Positions 44,443 through 53,869 are shown, counted from the stretch's first letter. The stretch is 64,000 nt of DNA from Nitratireductor sp. (GCF_017794765.1 NZ_CP051236.1:1331619-1395618); one strand, 5' to 3'. Numbers and translations: made by a program. The notes: generated by a model from the sequence alone, not told the origin.

Positions 44443-45918
44443 ATGGGAACCCATTTTTCGCGCAGCGTGGCCGAGGGCCGCGCATTCATGCAGTTCATCG
44501 ACGGGCGTGCGGTTGATTCGCTCTCGGGTGAGCGCATCGACGTTCGCTGCCCGTCCGACGGCAAGGTTTTCGCATCCATTCCCGCATCGAATGAGGCGGA
44601 TGTCGATCTTGCGGTGAAAGCGGCCCGCAAGGCCTTTGACGAGGGGCCATGGAGCCGCATGCCGGCGGTGGAGCGCGGGCGCTGCCTGACACGGCTTTTC
44701 CATCTGGTTGAGAAGCACGGCGAGGAACTGGCAGCACTCGAATCGCGCGACACCGGCAAGCCGATCCGCCAGGGCAAGGCCGATGTGACGGCCACCATGC
44801 GCTATTACGAGTTTTACGGCGGCGCGGCCGACAAGATCCACGGCGACACAATCCCGTTTCTCGACGGCTACACGGCGCTGACCCTGCGCGAGCCGCATGG
44901 CGTGGTGGTGGGCATCACGCCGTGGAACTACCCGATGCAGATTCTCGCCCGCGTTGTGGGCGCGGCCCTTGCCATGGGCAATACGCTGGTGGTGAAGCCC
45001 GCCGAGGATGCCTCGCTGACCACGATCCGCATTGCCGAGCTGGCGCATGAAGCGGGCATTCCCGAAGGCGTGTTCAACGTCATCACCGGCTACGGCCGCA
45101 GCGCTGGTGCCGCCCTTTCCGCGCATCCGCTGGTGGACTATGTGACCTTCACCGGATCGCCGATGACCGGTACGGCAATCCAGCAGGCAGCCGCCGTGAA
45201 CAATCGCGGCGTGACCATGGAACTCGGCGGCAAATCTCCGCAGATCGTGTTCGCGGATGCAGATATCGAGGCGGCGCTTCCGGTGCTCGTCAACGCCATT
45301 GTCCAGAATGGCGGGCAGACCTGCTCGGCCGGCAGTCGCGTGCTGATCGAAAAGCCGGTCTATGAGAAGGTTGCTTCGGCACTGGCCGAGCGCTTCTCAA
45401 AGCTGGTCGCCGGCCCGCATGATGCTGATCTCGACATCGGCCCGCTGGTTAACCCGGCGCAGCGCGACAAGGTTTCCGGTTTCATCGCGGCAGCAAAGGA
45501 AGCCGGCATCCCGCTTCTGGCAGAGGGCACGGTGCATCCCGACGCTCCTGAAGGCGGCTATTATCAGGCGCCGGCACTCTTCGGCGCGGTCGACCCGAAG
45601 GCTGCACTTGCGCAGGAGGAGGTGTTCGGCCCGGTTCTTTCGCTCTTCCCGTTCGAGGACGAGGCGGAAGCGGTCCGCCTTGCCAACGACACGGAATTCG
45701 GCCTCGTGGCCGGCGTATGGACCCGCGACGGCGCGCGCCAGCACCGCGTGGCCAAGCGCGTGCGCGCCGGGCAGGTCTTCGTCAATGGCTATGGCGCGGG
45801 CGGTGGCATCGAGCTGCCCTTTGGCGGGTTCAAGAAATCCGGCCATGGACGCGAGAAGGGTTTTGAAGCCCTGTTCGACATGTCCGCCACAAAGACAATC
45901 GTTTTCAACCACGGCTAA
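44443..45918 (+). CDS. NAD(P)-dependent aldehyde dehydrogenase
   Basis: The 491-residue enzyme has the ALDH core: GITPWNYPMQILARVVGAALAMGNTLVVKPAEDAS, TFTGSPMTGTAIQ, catalytic Glu in MELGGKSPQIVF and catalytic Cys in NGGQTCSAGSRVLIEK, plus QEEVFGPVLSLFPF near the C-terminus. It oxidises an aldehyde to an acid. Substrate class cannot be decided: betaine-aldehyde and gamma-glutamyl-gamma-aminobutyraldehyde dehydrogenases look alike. The latter activity (PuuC) is missing among the polyamine genes 4 kb away and could be supplied by this protein. GGAG ten bases upstream supports the first ATG; a second ATG at 44488 is possible. The SDR gene follows by 20 bases. Confidence 0.9.
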   Translation: MGTHFSRSVAEGRAFMQFIDGRAVDSLSGERIDVRCPSDGKVFASIPASNEADVDLAVKAARKAFDEGPWSRMPAVERGRCLTRLFHLVEKHGEELAALESRDTGKPIRQGKADVTATMRYYEFYGGAADKIHGDTIPFLDGYTALTLREPHGVVVGITPWNYPMQILARVVGAALAMGNTLVVKPAEDASLTTIRIAELAHEAGIPEGVFNVITGYGRSAGAALSAHPLVDYVTFTGSPMTGTAIQQAAAVNNRGVTMELGGKSPQIVFADADIEAALPVLVNAIVQNGGQTCSAGSRVLIEKPVYEKVASALAERFSKLVAGPHDADLDIGPLVNPAQRDKVSGFIAAAKEAGIPLLAEGTVHPDAPEGGYYQAPALFGAVDPKAALAQEEVFGPVLSLFPFEDEAEAVRLANDTEFGLVAGVWTRDGARQHRVAKRVRAGQVFVNGYGAGGGIELPFGGFKKSGHGREKGFEALFDMSATKTIVFNHG

Positions 45919-45938
45919 CACTGACAGGAAATTTCGAA

Positions 45939-46688
45939 ATGGCACGACTTGAAGGCAAGGTCGCCGTCATCACCGGCGCGGCGTCCGGTTTTGGCGCTGG
46001 AATGGCAAAGCGTTTCGCCGAGGAAGGCGCGAAGGTCATCGTTGCCGATCTGAACGCGAAGGGCGCTGAGAAAATCGCCAGCGAGATTGGCGACGCTGCG
46101 CTGCCAGTTACCGCCGATGTTTCCATGAAGGCCGATGTGGACGCGATGGTGGATGCCGCCATGCAGGCCCATGGCCGACTCGACATCATGGTCAACAATG
46201 CGGGCTACACCCATCGCAATGGTCCGATGCTCGAGGTCGATGAGGAGACCTTCGATCTCATCACCGCCGTCAACATGAAGGCGATCTATCACGCCGCACA
46301 GGCCGTGGTGCCGATCATGGACAGGCAGGGCGGCGGCTCGATCATCACCACCGCTTCGACGGCGGGGCTGCGCCCGCGTCCGGGTCTCACCTGGTACAAT
46401 GCCTCGAAGGGCTGGGCAATCACCGCGACCAAGTCGATGGCCGTGGAGCTCGCTCCGCAGAACATCCGTGTGAACTGTCTTTGCCCGGTTGCGGGCGAAA
46501 CCGGGATGCTCGATCAGTTCATGGGTGAAGACACGCCGGAAAAGCGTGCGCAGTTCCGTGCATCCATTCCGCTTGGCCGGCTTTCCACACCGCTCGACAT
46601 CGCCAATGCTGCACTATGGCTTGCTTCCGATGAAGCGGAATTCATCACCGGTGTTGCGCTGGAAGTGGATGGCGGGCGCTGCATCTGA
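45939..46688 (+). CDS. Short-chain dehydrogenase/reductase
   Basis: The 249-residue protein has all SDR landmarks: nucleotide motif TGAASGFGAGMAKRF, NNAGYTHRN, the catalytic Ser region SIITTASTAG, and YNASKG with catalytic Tyr and Lys. The basic or acidic coenzyme selector reads VADLNAKGAEKIA, with Asp, which favours NAD. It is in one transcript with the aldehyde dehydrogenase, 20 bases downstream. The pair could oxidise an alcohol to an acid in two steps; the substrate is not evident. Confidence 0.9.
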   Translation: MARLEGKVAVITGAASGFGAGMAKRFAEEGAKVIVADLNAKGAEKIASEIGDAALPVTADVSMKADVDAMVDAAMQAHGRLDIMVNNAGYTHRNGPMLEVDEETFDLITAVNMKAIYHAAQAVVPIMDRQGGGSIITTASTAGLRPRPGLTWYNASKGWAITATKSMAVELAPQNIRVNCLCPVAGETGMLDQFMGEDTPEKRAQFRASIPLGRLSTPLDIANAALWLASDEAEFITGVALEVDGGRCI

Positions 46689-46815
46689 ACATGCGGGCTT
46701 GAAAAGGGATTCCGCAAACTGGGGAACCAGATCTCTCATTCGGAATTCCTTATTGTCGGTTCATTCAACGGGGCGCGATTGAGATGTTCAGCGTCCGCAG
46801 GCAGGGGGCACATGC

Positions 46816-48585
46816 ATGACCTATGAGCAGATTTTTCTTTTCAGTCTGCTGGGTGTCGTCTTTGCATTCCTTGTCTGGGGTCGCATTCGCTATGATCTGG
46901 TTGCCTTCGCGGCGCTGATCATTGCGGTTGTGGCGGGTGTTGTGGATGCGCATGACGCATTCATGGGCTTCGGTCACGAGGCGGTGGTGATCATCGCGCT
47001 GGTGCTGATCGTCTCGCGCGCGATGATGAACGCGGGTGCCGTGGAGCTGATCGCCCGCTTCGTGCTGTCATCAGGGCGTTCCCTTTCGACGCATATCGGC
47101 TTCATGTCGGTCATCGGGGCGGGGCTTTCGGCCGTCATCAACAATGTGGCCGCGCTGGTCATGCTGATGACGCTCGACATAGAGGCGGCGAAAAAGGCAA
47201 AGCGCCCGGTTTCGCAATCGCTCATGCCACTTTCATTTGCGACGATCCTCGGCGGCATGATCACGCTGATCGGCACACCGCCCAACATCGTCATTGCGGA
47301 GTTTCGCGGGCGGGCGCTGGGCGAATCCTTTTCCATGTTCGATTTTTCGCCAGTGGGGCTGGTTTGCGCCATAGTCGGGATTGCGTTCGTGACAACGGTC
47401 GGGTGGCGGCTGATTCCTGATACGGGGCAGGCTGCCGTTGGAGAAGACGGTGCGGCAGGGCTTTTCGTCGCCGAAGCGGGGGTCAAGGAAAAGTCGAACT
47501 TTATCGGCAAGGCGGTCAGCGAACTTTATCCGCTTGCCGATGAGCATGATGTGACGGTTCTGGGTCTGGTGCGGCGCGGCAAGCGTCTGCCGGGATTCGC
47601 TGCGGGCGAGGAATTGCGCAAAAGCGATCACGTCATTCTCGAAGGCGATCCGAAATCCATAGAAGCCTTCATCGGCGCTGCCGGCCTCGATGCGCCGGGT
47701 TCTGAAGAACATGGTGGAATTCGCGGCAAGTCTCTGGTGCTGGTGGAAGCCATCGTTCCCGACAGCGCCCATATGGTGGGGCGCACCGCGAACGATCTGC
47801 GGCTGCTTTATCGCCGTGGCGTGACGCTGCTGGGTGTCTCGCGTCAGGGGCGTCGGTTTCGCGAACGAGTGCGCAAGCTCGTCATCAAGCCGGGCGACGT
47901 GGTGCTTCTTCTGGGGCCTGAAAGCCGGGTCAATGACGCAGCCGACTGGCTGGGTGTGCTTCCGCTGGCTGAAAAGAGCCACACGGTAATCCAGCGCGGA
48001 AAGGCACTGTTTGCTGTTGGCGTTTTCGCTGCGGCGGTGGCGCTTTCCGTGATGGGGTTGATGCCGCTTGCCGTGGCGCTCGCCGGTGCCGTCGCCATCT
48101 ATGCGCTTTTTAATGTGGTCGGGGCGCGCGAAGTCTATGAATCGGTGGAATGGCCGGTGATCGTGCTTCTGGCATCGCTCATTCCGCTTGGGCTGGCGCT
48201 CGAGGATTCCGGCGGTACCAAGCTGATTGCCGATTCCATTCTTTCGCTGACTGGCGCACTGCCCGCCTGGGCGATCCTTGCGATCCTGATGATCGTGACG
48301 ATGACGCTTTCGGATTTTTTGAACAATGTGGCGACGGCGCTGATTGCTGCTCCCGTGGGGCTTTCCATCGCGCAGGGGCTGGACGTTTCGCCGGACCCGT
48401 TTCTGATGGGGGTCGCCGTGGCCGCGTCCTGCGCGTTCCTCACGCCCATCGGACACAAGAACAACACGATCATCATGGGGCCGGGCGGCTATCGTTTCGG
48501 AGACTACTGGCGCATGGGCCTGCCGCTGGAAGTGCTGATCATTGCGGTGTCGGTACCGGCGATCCTGTTCTTCTGGCCGTTGTAG
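46816..48585 (+). CDS. SLC13-type permease with two internal TrkA-C domains
   Basis: The 589-residue protein has two blocks of hydrophobic segments (about residues 5-200 and 395-589) around two cytosolic TrkA-C (RCK-C) domains at roughly 205-290 and 295-380 (KAVSELYPLADEHDVTVLGLVRRGKRLPGFAAGEELRKSDHVILEGD; then VEAIVPDSAHMVGRTANDLRLLYRRGVTLLGV). The motifs SAVINNVAALVMLMTLDIEAAK, GTPPNIVIAEF and SDFLNNVATALIAAPVG with GHKNN are typical of the DASS/SLC13 group of anion transporters. Sulfate, dicarboxylate or another divalent anion is possible. It is followed by a 31-bp inverted repeat. Confidence 0.88.
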   Translation: MTYEQIFLFSLLGVVFAFLVWGRIRYDLVAFAALIIAVVAGVVDAHDAFMGFGHEAVVIIALVLIVSRAMMNAGAVELIARFVLSSGRSLSTHIGFMSVIGAGLSAVINNVAALVMLMTLDIEAAKKAKRPVSQSLMPLSFATILGGMITLIGTPPNIVIAEFRGRALGESFSMFDFSPVGLVCAIVGIAFVTTVGWRLIPDTGQAAVGEDGAAGLFVAEAGVKEKSNFIGKAVSELYPLADEHDVTVLGLVRRGKRLPGFAAGEELRKSDHVILEGDPKSIEAFIGAAGLDAPGSEEHGGIRGKSLVLVEAIVPDSAHMVGRTANDLRLLYRRGVTLLGVSRQGRRFRERVRKLVIKPGDVVLLLGPESRVNDAADWLGVLPLAEKSHTVIQRGKALFAVGVFAAAVALSVMGLMPLAVALAGAVAIYALFNVVGAREVYESVEWPVIVLLASLIPLGLALEDSGGTKLIADSILSLTGALPAWAILAILMIVTMTLSDFLNNVATALIAAPVGLSIAQGLDVSPDPFLMGVAVAASCAFLTPIGHKNNTIIMGPGGYRFGDYWRMGLPLEVLIIAVSVPAILFFWPL

Positions 48586-48608
48586 CGCGGTGAGCAGCGG
48601 TGTCCGTT

Positions 48609-48725
48609 GTGCGTGGTTCGACAAGCTCACCATGAGGGAGGGTAGAGACCTGTTGATAGCATCGCGCAGCACGTCATTCTTGCAAGCGCCTACATCCCTC
48701 ATGGTGAGCTTGTCGAACCACGCAC
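48609..48725. repeat. Paired REP-like element: perfect 31-bp inverted repeat
   Basis: The arms at 48609-48639 and 48695-48725 are perfect inverse copies across 31 bp, separated by 55 bases; one further T-A pair extends the match. The arm contains GGTTCGACAAGCTCACC, a sequence seen as a dispersed REP-type element in many alphaproteobacterial genomes. It lies between the stop codons of convergent genes, 24 bases after the permease and 28 bases before the end of puuB. A long RNA hairpin would form from either direction and could act as a bidirectional terminator or stabiliser. Confidence 0.85.
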
Positions 48726-48752
48726 AGCATCAATGCAACGGGAGTTTCGAGC

Positions 48753-50039
48753 CTAAAGCCGATCGCGCAGGGCGTACCAGTTGAGGGCCAGGAACATCAG
48801 GATCGGGCGCAGGCGCCGTCCGCCGGGGAAGGCCGGTATCCTGAGGTCCTCGAAGAGGCGCAGCCGGTCGCGGTTTCCGCACACGGTTTCGGCATAGAGC
48901 CTGCCGACGAAGTTCGAGAGCATGACGCCATGGCCCGAATAACCGCCAGCGGAGATCACGTTGGGCATGACCTCGCGCACGTAGGGTTTTCTGGGCATAG
49001 TGATGCCCACATAACCACCCCATGCATGGGTGAGCTCCACATCGCTCAGGGCCGGATAAAGCTCTGCGATCTGGCGGCGGATGTGCTGGTGGATCGCCTT
49101 GTCTTCACCGGGAGCATAGATCTCGCGCCCACCGAAGAGCAGCCGGCCATCGGAAGATCGCCGGAAATAGCGCACCACAAAACGGGAATCGTCCGCCGCC
49201 TCGCCTCCCGGCAGGACCGGGCTGTCATCGCCGAGCGGGGGTGTCGCACCGATGAAGGAGCCGATGGGCATGACATGCGCCGCACTTTTCGGTTCCAGGT
49301 CGCCGCCATAGGCGTTGGTGGCGATCAGGCATTTCTCCGCAGTGATCGTGCCGCTGGGAGTCTCGATGCGAAGACCGCCTGCATCTGAGGAAATCCGCGT
49401 GGCTGGTGTTTTCTCGAAGAGCTGTGCGCCAGCCTCTGCCGCCACGCGCGCTGTGCCGACCACCAGTTTGAGTGGGTGGATGTGGCCTGTGCCGGTGTCG
49501 CGGGTTCCGCCGAAATAGCGTGTGGAGCCAAGGCGTCGGGCGGTCTCGGCCTCGTCCATATAGGTGATGTGCTGATAGCCGAAGCGGTCGCGCATGATAT
49601 CTGCGTGCCGACGGTATTCCTCAAGATAGCGCCTCTTGTGAACCACCGACAGCTGGCCGGGCCGATAGTCGATCTCAATGGCGTTGGCAGAAGCGAAGTC
49701 GAGCAGATGCGCCTTGGCCTCTTCGGCGAGATCAAACAGGGCTTTTGCGCGGGTCAAGCCGAGTTCTGCTTCCAGCTCCTCGGCCCAGGCGCGCTGGCCT
49801 GTGCCGAGCTGTCCGCCATTGCGGCCTGATGCGCCGTCACCGAAACGGTGCGCCTCGATCAGAGCAACATTGACGCCCGCCTTGGCGAGATGCGCCGCAG
49901 CGGAAAGGCCGGTGAACCCACCACCGATGATGGCAACATCGACGCGGCGGTTGCCATCAAGTGCCGGATATTCGGGACGCACGCCAACGGTCGCTTCATA
50001 CCACGAGAGGCCGGGCGATATGGGCGACTGGTAGGCCAT
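48753..50039 (-). CDS. puuB: Gamma-glutamylputrescine oxidase-like FAD oxidoreductase
   Basis: The 428-residue protein has an N-terminal FAD-binding DAO fold: VDVAIIGGGFTGLSAAAHLAKAGVNVALIEAHRFGDGASGRNGGQLGTGQR, then GGRE-type HAWGGYVGITMPRKPYVREV and SAGGYSGHGVMLSNFVGRLYAE near the C-terminus. The RNGGQ and GYSGHG segments are seen in PuuB-type enzymes, which oxidise gamma-glutamylputrescine to an aldehyde with H2O2 release. It follows the puuA-type gene by eight bases on the same strand. The ATG at 50039 was chosen over an upstream extension within puuA. Confidence 0.88.
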   Translation of the reverse strand: MAYQSPISPGLSWYEATVGVRPEYPALDGNRRVDVAIIGGGFTGLSAAAHLAKAGVNVALIEAHRFGDGASGRNGGQLGTGQRAWAEELEAELGLTRAKALFDLAEEAKAHLLDFASANAIEIDYRPGQLSVVHKRRYLEEYRRHADIMRDRFGYQHITYMDEAETARRLGSTRYFGGTRDTGTGHIHPLKLVVGTARVAAEAGAQLFEKTPATRISSDAGGLRIETPSGTITAEKCLIATNAYGGDLEPKSAAHVMPIGSFIGATPPLGDDSPVLPGGEAADDSRFVVRYFRRSSDGRLLFGGREIYAPGEDKAIHQHIRRQIAELYPALSDVELTHAWGGYVGITMPRKPYVREVMPNVISAGGYSGHGVMLSNFVGRLYAETVCGNRDRLRLFEDLRIPAFPGGRRLRPILMFLALNWYALRDRL

Positions 50040-50047
50040 CGGTTCGC

Positions 50048-51481
50048 CTAAACGTTGAGCAGCAGGTATTCGCGCTCCCACGGGCTGATGACCTTCATGA
50101 AGGTCTCGAACTCGGCCCGCTTGATCGCCGCGAAGGTGGAGACGAAGGGCGCACCGAGCATCTCCCTCAGGCTTTCGTCATCCTCAAACAGGGCAACGGC
50201 TTCCAGAAGGCCGCGTGGTAGTTCGATCTCGTCCTGATTAACTGCGGTGCCGGCGGGGGCATCGGGCTTGTTCTTTTCCAGAATGCCGACAAGGCCGCAG
50301 GCAAGCGAAGCCGCCAGTGCCAGATAGGGGTTGGCGTCCGAGGAGGGGATGCGGTTTTCAACGCGCCTGGCGGCGGGATCGGAACGTGGCACACGGAAGG
50401 CCGTTGTGCGGTTGTCATAGCCCCAGCGTGTATTGACGGGAACCGCGGTGCCCTGGGTGAGGCGACGATAGGAGTTGACATAGGGCGCGAGCATGATGAG
50501 CGCATTGGGGATATGTCTTTGCAACCCGCCGATGAAATGGCGGAACGTGTCCGTCTCTTCGCCCTTTTCATCGGAAAAGACATTCTGGCCGGTATCGAGC
50601 GACACCACCGACTGGTGGATGTGCATGGCAGAACCCGGCTGGTTCTGGATCGGCTTCGCCATAAAGGTGGCGTAGGTATCGTGCTTCAACGCCGCCTCAC
50701 GAATGGTGCGCTTGAACATGAAGACCTGATCGGCAAGCTCTATCGGGTCGCCATGGCGCAGATTGATCTCGAGCTGGCCGGCACCTTCCTCATGGATCAG
50801 CGTATCGATCTCCAGACCCTGACCCTCGGAGAAGTGATAGATGTCATCGATCAGCTCGTCGAATTCGTTGACGCCGGCGATTGAATAGCCCTGACCGCCA
50901 CCGATGGGCCGGCCGGAGCGCCCGACCGGAGGCGTGAGCGGATAGTCGGGATCAGGGTTCTTGTCGACCAGGTAGAACTCGATTTCGGGGGCGACGATGG
51001 GCTTCAGGCCGTGCCTGGCATACTCGGCCACCACGCGTTTCAACACATTGCGCGGGCTGAAGGCAACATCGCGCCCGTCCTGGTGCACGAGGTCGCAGAT
51101 GACCTGCGCGGTGGGGTCGGTTTCCCATGGCACACAGGAGAGGGTGGAAAGATCCGGTACGAGTTTCAGGTCGCCGTCATCTTCTGGATAGACAAAGTCA
51201 CCGCTGTTTTCCGGGTATTCGCCGGATATCGTGGTCATGAAGACTGCCGAAGGCAGCGCAAGCGACGTATTGGATGTGAATTTCTTGGACGGCATCATCT
51301 TGCCGCGGGCAACGCCGGCCTGATCGGGGGTGATGCACTCGATGTCCTCGATGCCGCGCGATTCCAGCCAGGCCGTGGCCTGCTTCCAGTCCTTCACACC
51401 GCGAAGGTTCTTCAGAAATGCGGGCGCGCGTACGGATTCACCTCGACCGGCGCGGCGGGCTAGCTTCTTCCTGTCAGGCAT
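50048..51481 (-). CDS. puuA: Gamma-glutamylputrescine synthetase-like glutamine synthetase
   Basis: The 477-residue protein is a glutamine-synthetase-family ligase, not GlnA: it lacks the adenylylation-site Tyr loop and begins with an unusual RKKLARRAGRGE leader. Family motifs are SIAGVNEFDELI, HEEGAGQLEINLRHGDPIELADQVFMFKRTIREAA with metal-binding Glu residues, KPIQNQPGSAMHIHQSV and RVENRIPSSDANPYLALAASLACGL. Coupling with the puuB-type gene supports attachment of glutamate to putrescine as the first step of the Puu pathway. The ATG at 51481 is preceded by GGTGATTG. Confidence 0.87.
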   Translation of the reverse strand: MPDRKKLARRAGRGESVRAPAFLKNLRGVKDWKQATAWLESRGIEDIECITPDQAGVARGKMMPSKKFTSNTSLALPSAVFMTTISGEYPENSGDFVYPEDDGDLKLVPDLSTLSCVPWETDPTAQVICDLVHQDGRDVAFSPRNVLKRVVAEYARHGLKPIVAPEIEFYLVDKNPDPDYPLTPPVGRSGRPIGGGQGYSIAGVNEFDELIDDIYHFSEGQGLEIDTLIHEEGAGQLEINLRHGDPIELADQVFMFKRTIREAALKHDTYATFMAKPIQNQPGSAMHIHQSVVSLDTGQNVFSDEKGEETDTFRHFIGGLQRHIPNALIMLAPYVNSYRRLTQGTAVPVNTRWGYDNRTTAFRVPRSDPAARRVENRIPSSDANPYLALAASLACGLVGILEKNKPDAPAGTAVNQDEIELPRGLLEAVALFEDDESLREMLGAPFVSTFAAIKRAEFETFMKVISPWEREYLLLNV

Positions 51482-51552
51482 CAATCACCAGGGATTATTG
51501 TTTGGATGCCGGAGTATAGACTTGGGTCTGAAGGAAAGGGAAGGGCCCAGTC

Positions 51553-52011
51553 TCACGGTTGAACAGCGGTCAACAGGCGCTGAATGACTGGTTGCAGCGC
51601 CTCTTGTGTCACCGGTCGGACAACCTGCGCATCTACATGATCAGCCCGCGGAGACGCGTCGAGGCGGGACGGGATGATGGTGATGACAAGAGGAAGCCGG
51701 CGCGGCGAGACGCTCCTGTGCCGTTGCAGATGCAGGAACAGCGTGTCCGTCATCTGCAGCTGCGCATCAATGTCGACGATCACGAGACCCGGACGGGAAA
51801 GCGGCGATGCTGCTGACAAAATGCGGCGCGCTTCCACCGGCTCCATTGCCTGAACCTTCAGATAGGCGCGCTGGGCAATCCGCGAAAGAACGATCCGATT
51901 GACTGGAGAAGCAGCGACCACCAGAGCCTGCGTCGGGTCGGCAACACAGGTCCCTGCCGCTGCGCCTTCCGTGTCGGCTGAGAGCCGGTCGATTGCCTCT
52001 TTCTGTGCCAT
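51553..52011 (-). CDS. Receiver-like protein with degenerate phosphorylation site
   Basis: The 152-residue product has the response-regulator fold after a 28-residue leader: ALVVAASPVNRIVLSRIAQRAYLKVQAMEPVEARRIL, LVIVDID with candidate phospho-acceptor D80, LVITIIPSR and DAQVVRPVTQEALQPVI. The acidic pair that normally binds magnesium (DD before xPVNR) is AA here, and the conserved Lys before Pro is Arg. Phosphorylation would thus be weak or absent. No output domain follows. It is monocistronic between the puuA and aceA loci. The ATG at 52011 was chosen because the upstream in-frame alternative is a TTG without ribosome site. Confidence 0.68.
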   Translation of the reverse strand: MAQKEAIDRLSADTEGAAAGTCVADPTQALVVAASPVNRIVLSRIAQRAYLKVQAMEPVEARRILSAASPLSRPGLVIVDIDAQLQMTDTLFLHLQRHRSVSPRRLPLVITIIPSRLDASPRADHVDAQVVRPVTQEALQPVIQRLLTAVQP

Positions 52012-52235
52012 TAGACGTTCGCCCGTCAAGTGGAATGCGGAATTCAATGCCCGGTTGAGTAGTGAGGGAGATAATTATTACTGTAGTTGCTAAGTCAAGT
52101 TAAAAATACGTCAGGATTAACATGTTCTTGTTTCGTCGTTTGGAACCGCACGGCCATCGGTTAAGCAGCGAAATCCATATCAAAAATTGAAGCATTATAT
52201 TGTTTGATCATGGCGGGCGGACATCGTCCGTCAGA

Positions 52236-52272
52236 ATAAAAAGCGCCCGCGCAGGAGACCTTGCGCGGGCGC
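52236..52272 (-). terminator. Rho-independent terminator of the aceA transcript
   Basis: On the minus strand an 11-bp perfect GC-rich stem (GCGCCCGCGCA with TGCGCGGGCGC, 52243-52272) closes an eight-base loop and is followed by TTTTTATT. It lies 26 bases after the stop codon of the 81-residue gene, which shows that this gene ends the aceA transcript. Confidence 0.92.
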
Positions 52273-52297
52273 TCGACTGGAGGTCGTCAGGCCGGTG

Positions 52298-52543
52298 TCA
52301 GGAGCCGGCCAGACGATTGGTGACGATGACCGGCACCAAAAGGTCGCCCCAGTTTCCCTCCCCGCCATGATGGCGTGCTGAGCGGACCAGTTCCACGGAC
52401 ACACCGGAATCGACCGCTTTCATGACCGACTGGTTGAGCCTGTGCAGATCGTTCGCCACCATGCGGATCAAAGCCTGCTGGTCGGATGACATGGCGCTCG
52501 CCTGTTCCTCCGCTCGTTCCTTGACGCGGGTGTTCGGTGTCAT
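52298..52543 (-). CDS. Small protein of unknown function downstream of isocitrate lyase
   Basis: The 81-residue cytosolic protein is mostly helical by composition (MTPNTRVKERAEEQASAMS, QALIRMVANDLHRLNQSV, VELVRSARHHGGEG), with a short hydrophobic end (LLVPVIVTNRL). It has no signal peptide or known motif. It is likely a real gene because AAAGGAG lies seven bases before the ATG, it is separated from the isocitrate lyase stop by only 36 bases, and a strong terminator ends the transcript just after it. The context suggests a role in, or induction with, the glyoxylate bypass. No function is assigned. Confidence 0.78.
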   Translation of the reverse strand: MTPNTRVKERAEEQASAMSSDQQALIRMVANDLHRLNQSVMKAVDSGVSVELVRSARHHGGEGNWGDLLVPVIVTNRLAGS

Positions 52544-52579
52544 TTCCGTTCTCCTTTCCCGGCCCTTTCGGCCGTTGGG

Positions 52580-53869
52580 TTATTCCGCCGCCGGGCGGAA
52601 TTGGGCAGTTTCGGTGGATTCCTGCATGGCGGTCGTCGAAGACTGGCCGCCGGTGATGGCCATGGACACGGCATCGAAATAGCCGGTGCCCACTTCGCGC
52701 TGGTGCTTGGTGGCGGTGTAGCCATTGGCTTCCGCCGCGAACTCTGCTTCCTGCAGCTCCGAGTAGGCCGCCATCTGGCGTTCCTTGTAGCCGCGCGCCA
52801 GCTCGAACATGCCAAAATTGAGCTGGTGGAAGCCGGCCAGCGTGATGAACTGAAACTTGTAGCCCATGGCTCCCAGCTCACGCTGGAACCTTGCAATGGT
52901 TGCGTCGTCCAGGTTCTTCTTCCAGTTGAAGGATGGCGAGCAATTGTAGGCAAGCAGCTTGCCCGGATAGGCCCGGTGCACGCCCTCGGCAAATTTGCGC
53001 GCCTGCTCCAGATCCGGCTTCGAGGTTTCGCACCAGATCAGATCCGTGTGCGGCGCATAGGCGATGGCGCGGGCGATGCAGGCATCGAGCCCGTTCTTCA
53101 CGCGATAGAAGCCTTCGACCGTGCGGCCGGCCTCGTAATCGACGAAAGGCTGGTCGCGCTCATCGATGTCGGAGGTCAGAAGCTTTGCCGCCTCGGCATC
53201 GGTGCGGGCGATGACCAGGCTCGGCACGCCCATGACGTCGGCTGCCAGCCGCGCGGCATCCAGATTGCGGATGTGCTGGGCCGTCGGGATCAGAACCTTG
53301 CCGCCCAGATGGCCGCACTTCTTTTCGGAGGCAAGCTGGTCCTCGAAGTGGACGCCCGCCGCACCTGCCTCGATATAGGCCTTCATCAGTTCGAAGGCGT
53401 TGAGCGGACCGCCGAAGCCGGCTTCGGCATCGGCAACGATCGGCGCGAACCATGTGTCGACCGACAGGCCCTTGCCTTCCGCCGTCTCGATCTGGTCGGC
53501 GCGCTGAAGTGTGCGGTTGATGCGCTTGGCAAGCTCCGGACCCGCATTGGCGGGGTAAAGCGACTGGTCCGGATACATGGCCGAGGCGGTGTTGGCATCG
53601 GCTGCCACCTGCCAGCCGGAGAGGTAGATCGCCTTCAGGCCGGCGCGGACCATTTGCATCGCCTGATTGCCTGAGAGCGCGCCCAGCGCGTTGACGAAGT
53701 CCTCTTCGTGGATGAGCTTCCAGAGACGCTTCGCGCCTTCCTCGGCGAGCGTGTGACGGATGGCGACAGAGCCGCGCAGGCGCTGCACATCCTGCGGCGT
53801 GTAGGGGCGCTCGATGCCGTCGAAGCGGCCTTCCGCTGCGCCAGGAACAAGGTTGTAAAAATCCGTCAT
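52580..53869 (-). CDS. aceA: Isocitrate lyase
   Basis: The 429-residue enzyme cleaves isocitrate to succinate and glyoxylate in the glyoxylate bypass. It has [52 protein letters not shown] with the catalytic Cys of KKCGH, and [23 protein letters not shown]. Length matches the bacterial form. The ATG at 53869 has GGAGGCAATA before it; an upstream open extension is rejected because the enzyme starts with [11 protein letters not shown]. It is divergent from a ScfR/PccR-type regulator. The malate synthase gene is not in the window. Confidence 0.98.
   Translation of the reverse strand: MTDFYNLVPGAAEGRFDGIERPYTPQDVQRLRGSVAIRHTLAEEGAKRLWKLIHEEDFVNALGALSGNQAMQMVRAGLKAIYLSGWQVAADANTASAMYPDQSLYPANAGPELAKRINRTLQRADQIETAEGKGLSVDTWFAPIVADAEAGFGGPLNAFELMKAYIEAGAAGVHFEDQLASEKKCGHLGGKVLIPTAQHIRNLDAARLAADVMGVPSLVIARTDAEAAKLLTSDIDERDQPFVDYEAGRTVEGFYRVKNGLDACIARAIAYAPHTDLIWCETSKPDLEQARKFAEGVHRAYPGKLLAYNCSPSFNWKKNLDDATIARFQRELGAMGYKFQFITLAGFHQLNFGMFELARGYKERQMAAYSELQEAEFAAEANGYTATKHQREVGTGYFDAVSMAITGGQSSTTAMQESTETAQFRPAAE

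Noticed and set aside
42771..44516. Plus-strand open frame of 581 codons opposite zwf
   Set aside because: zwf is intact on the minus strand with active-site motifs; the antisense frame is a shadow.
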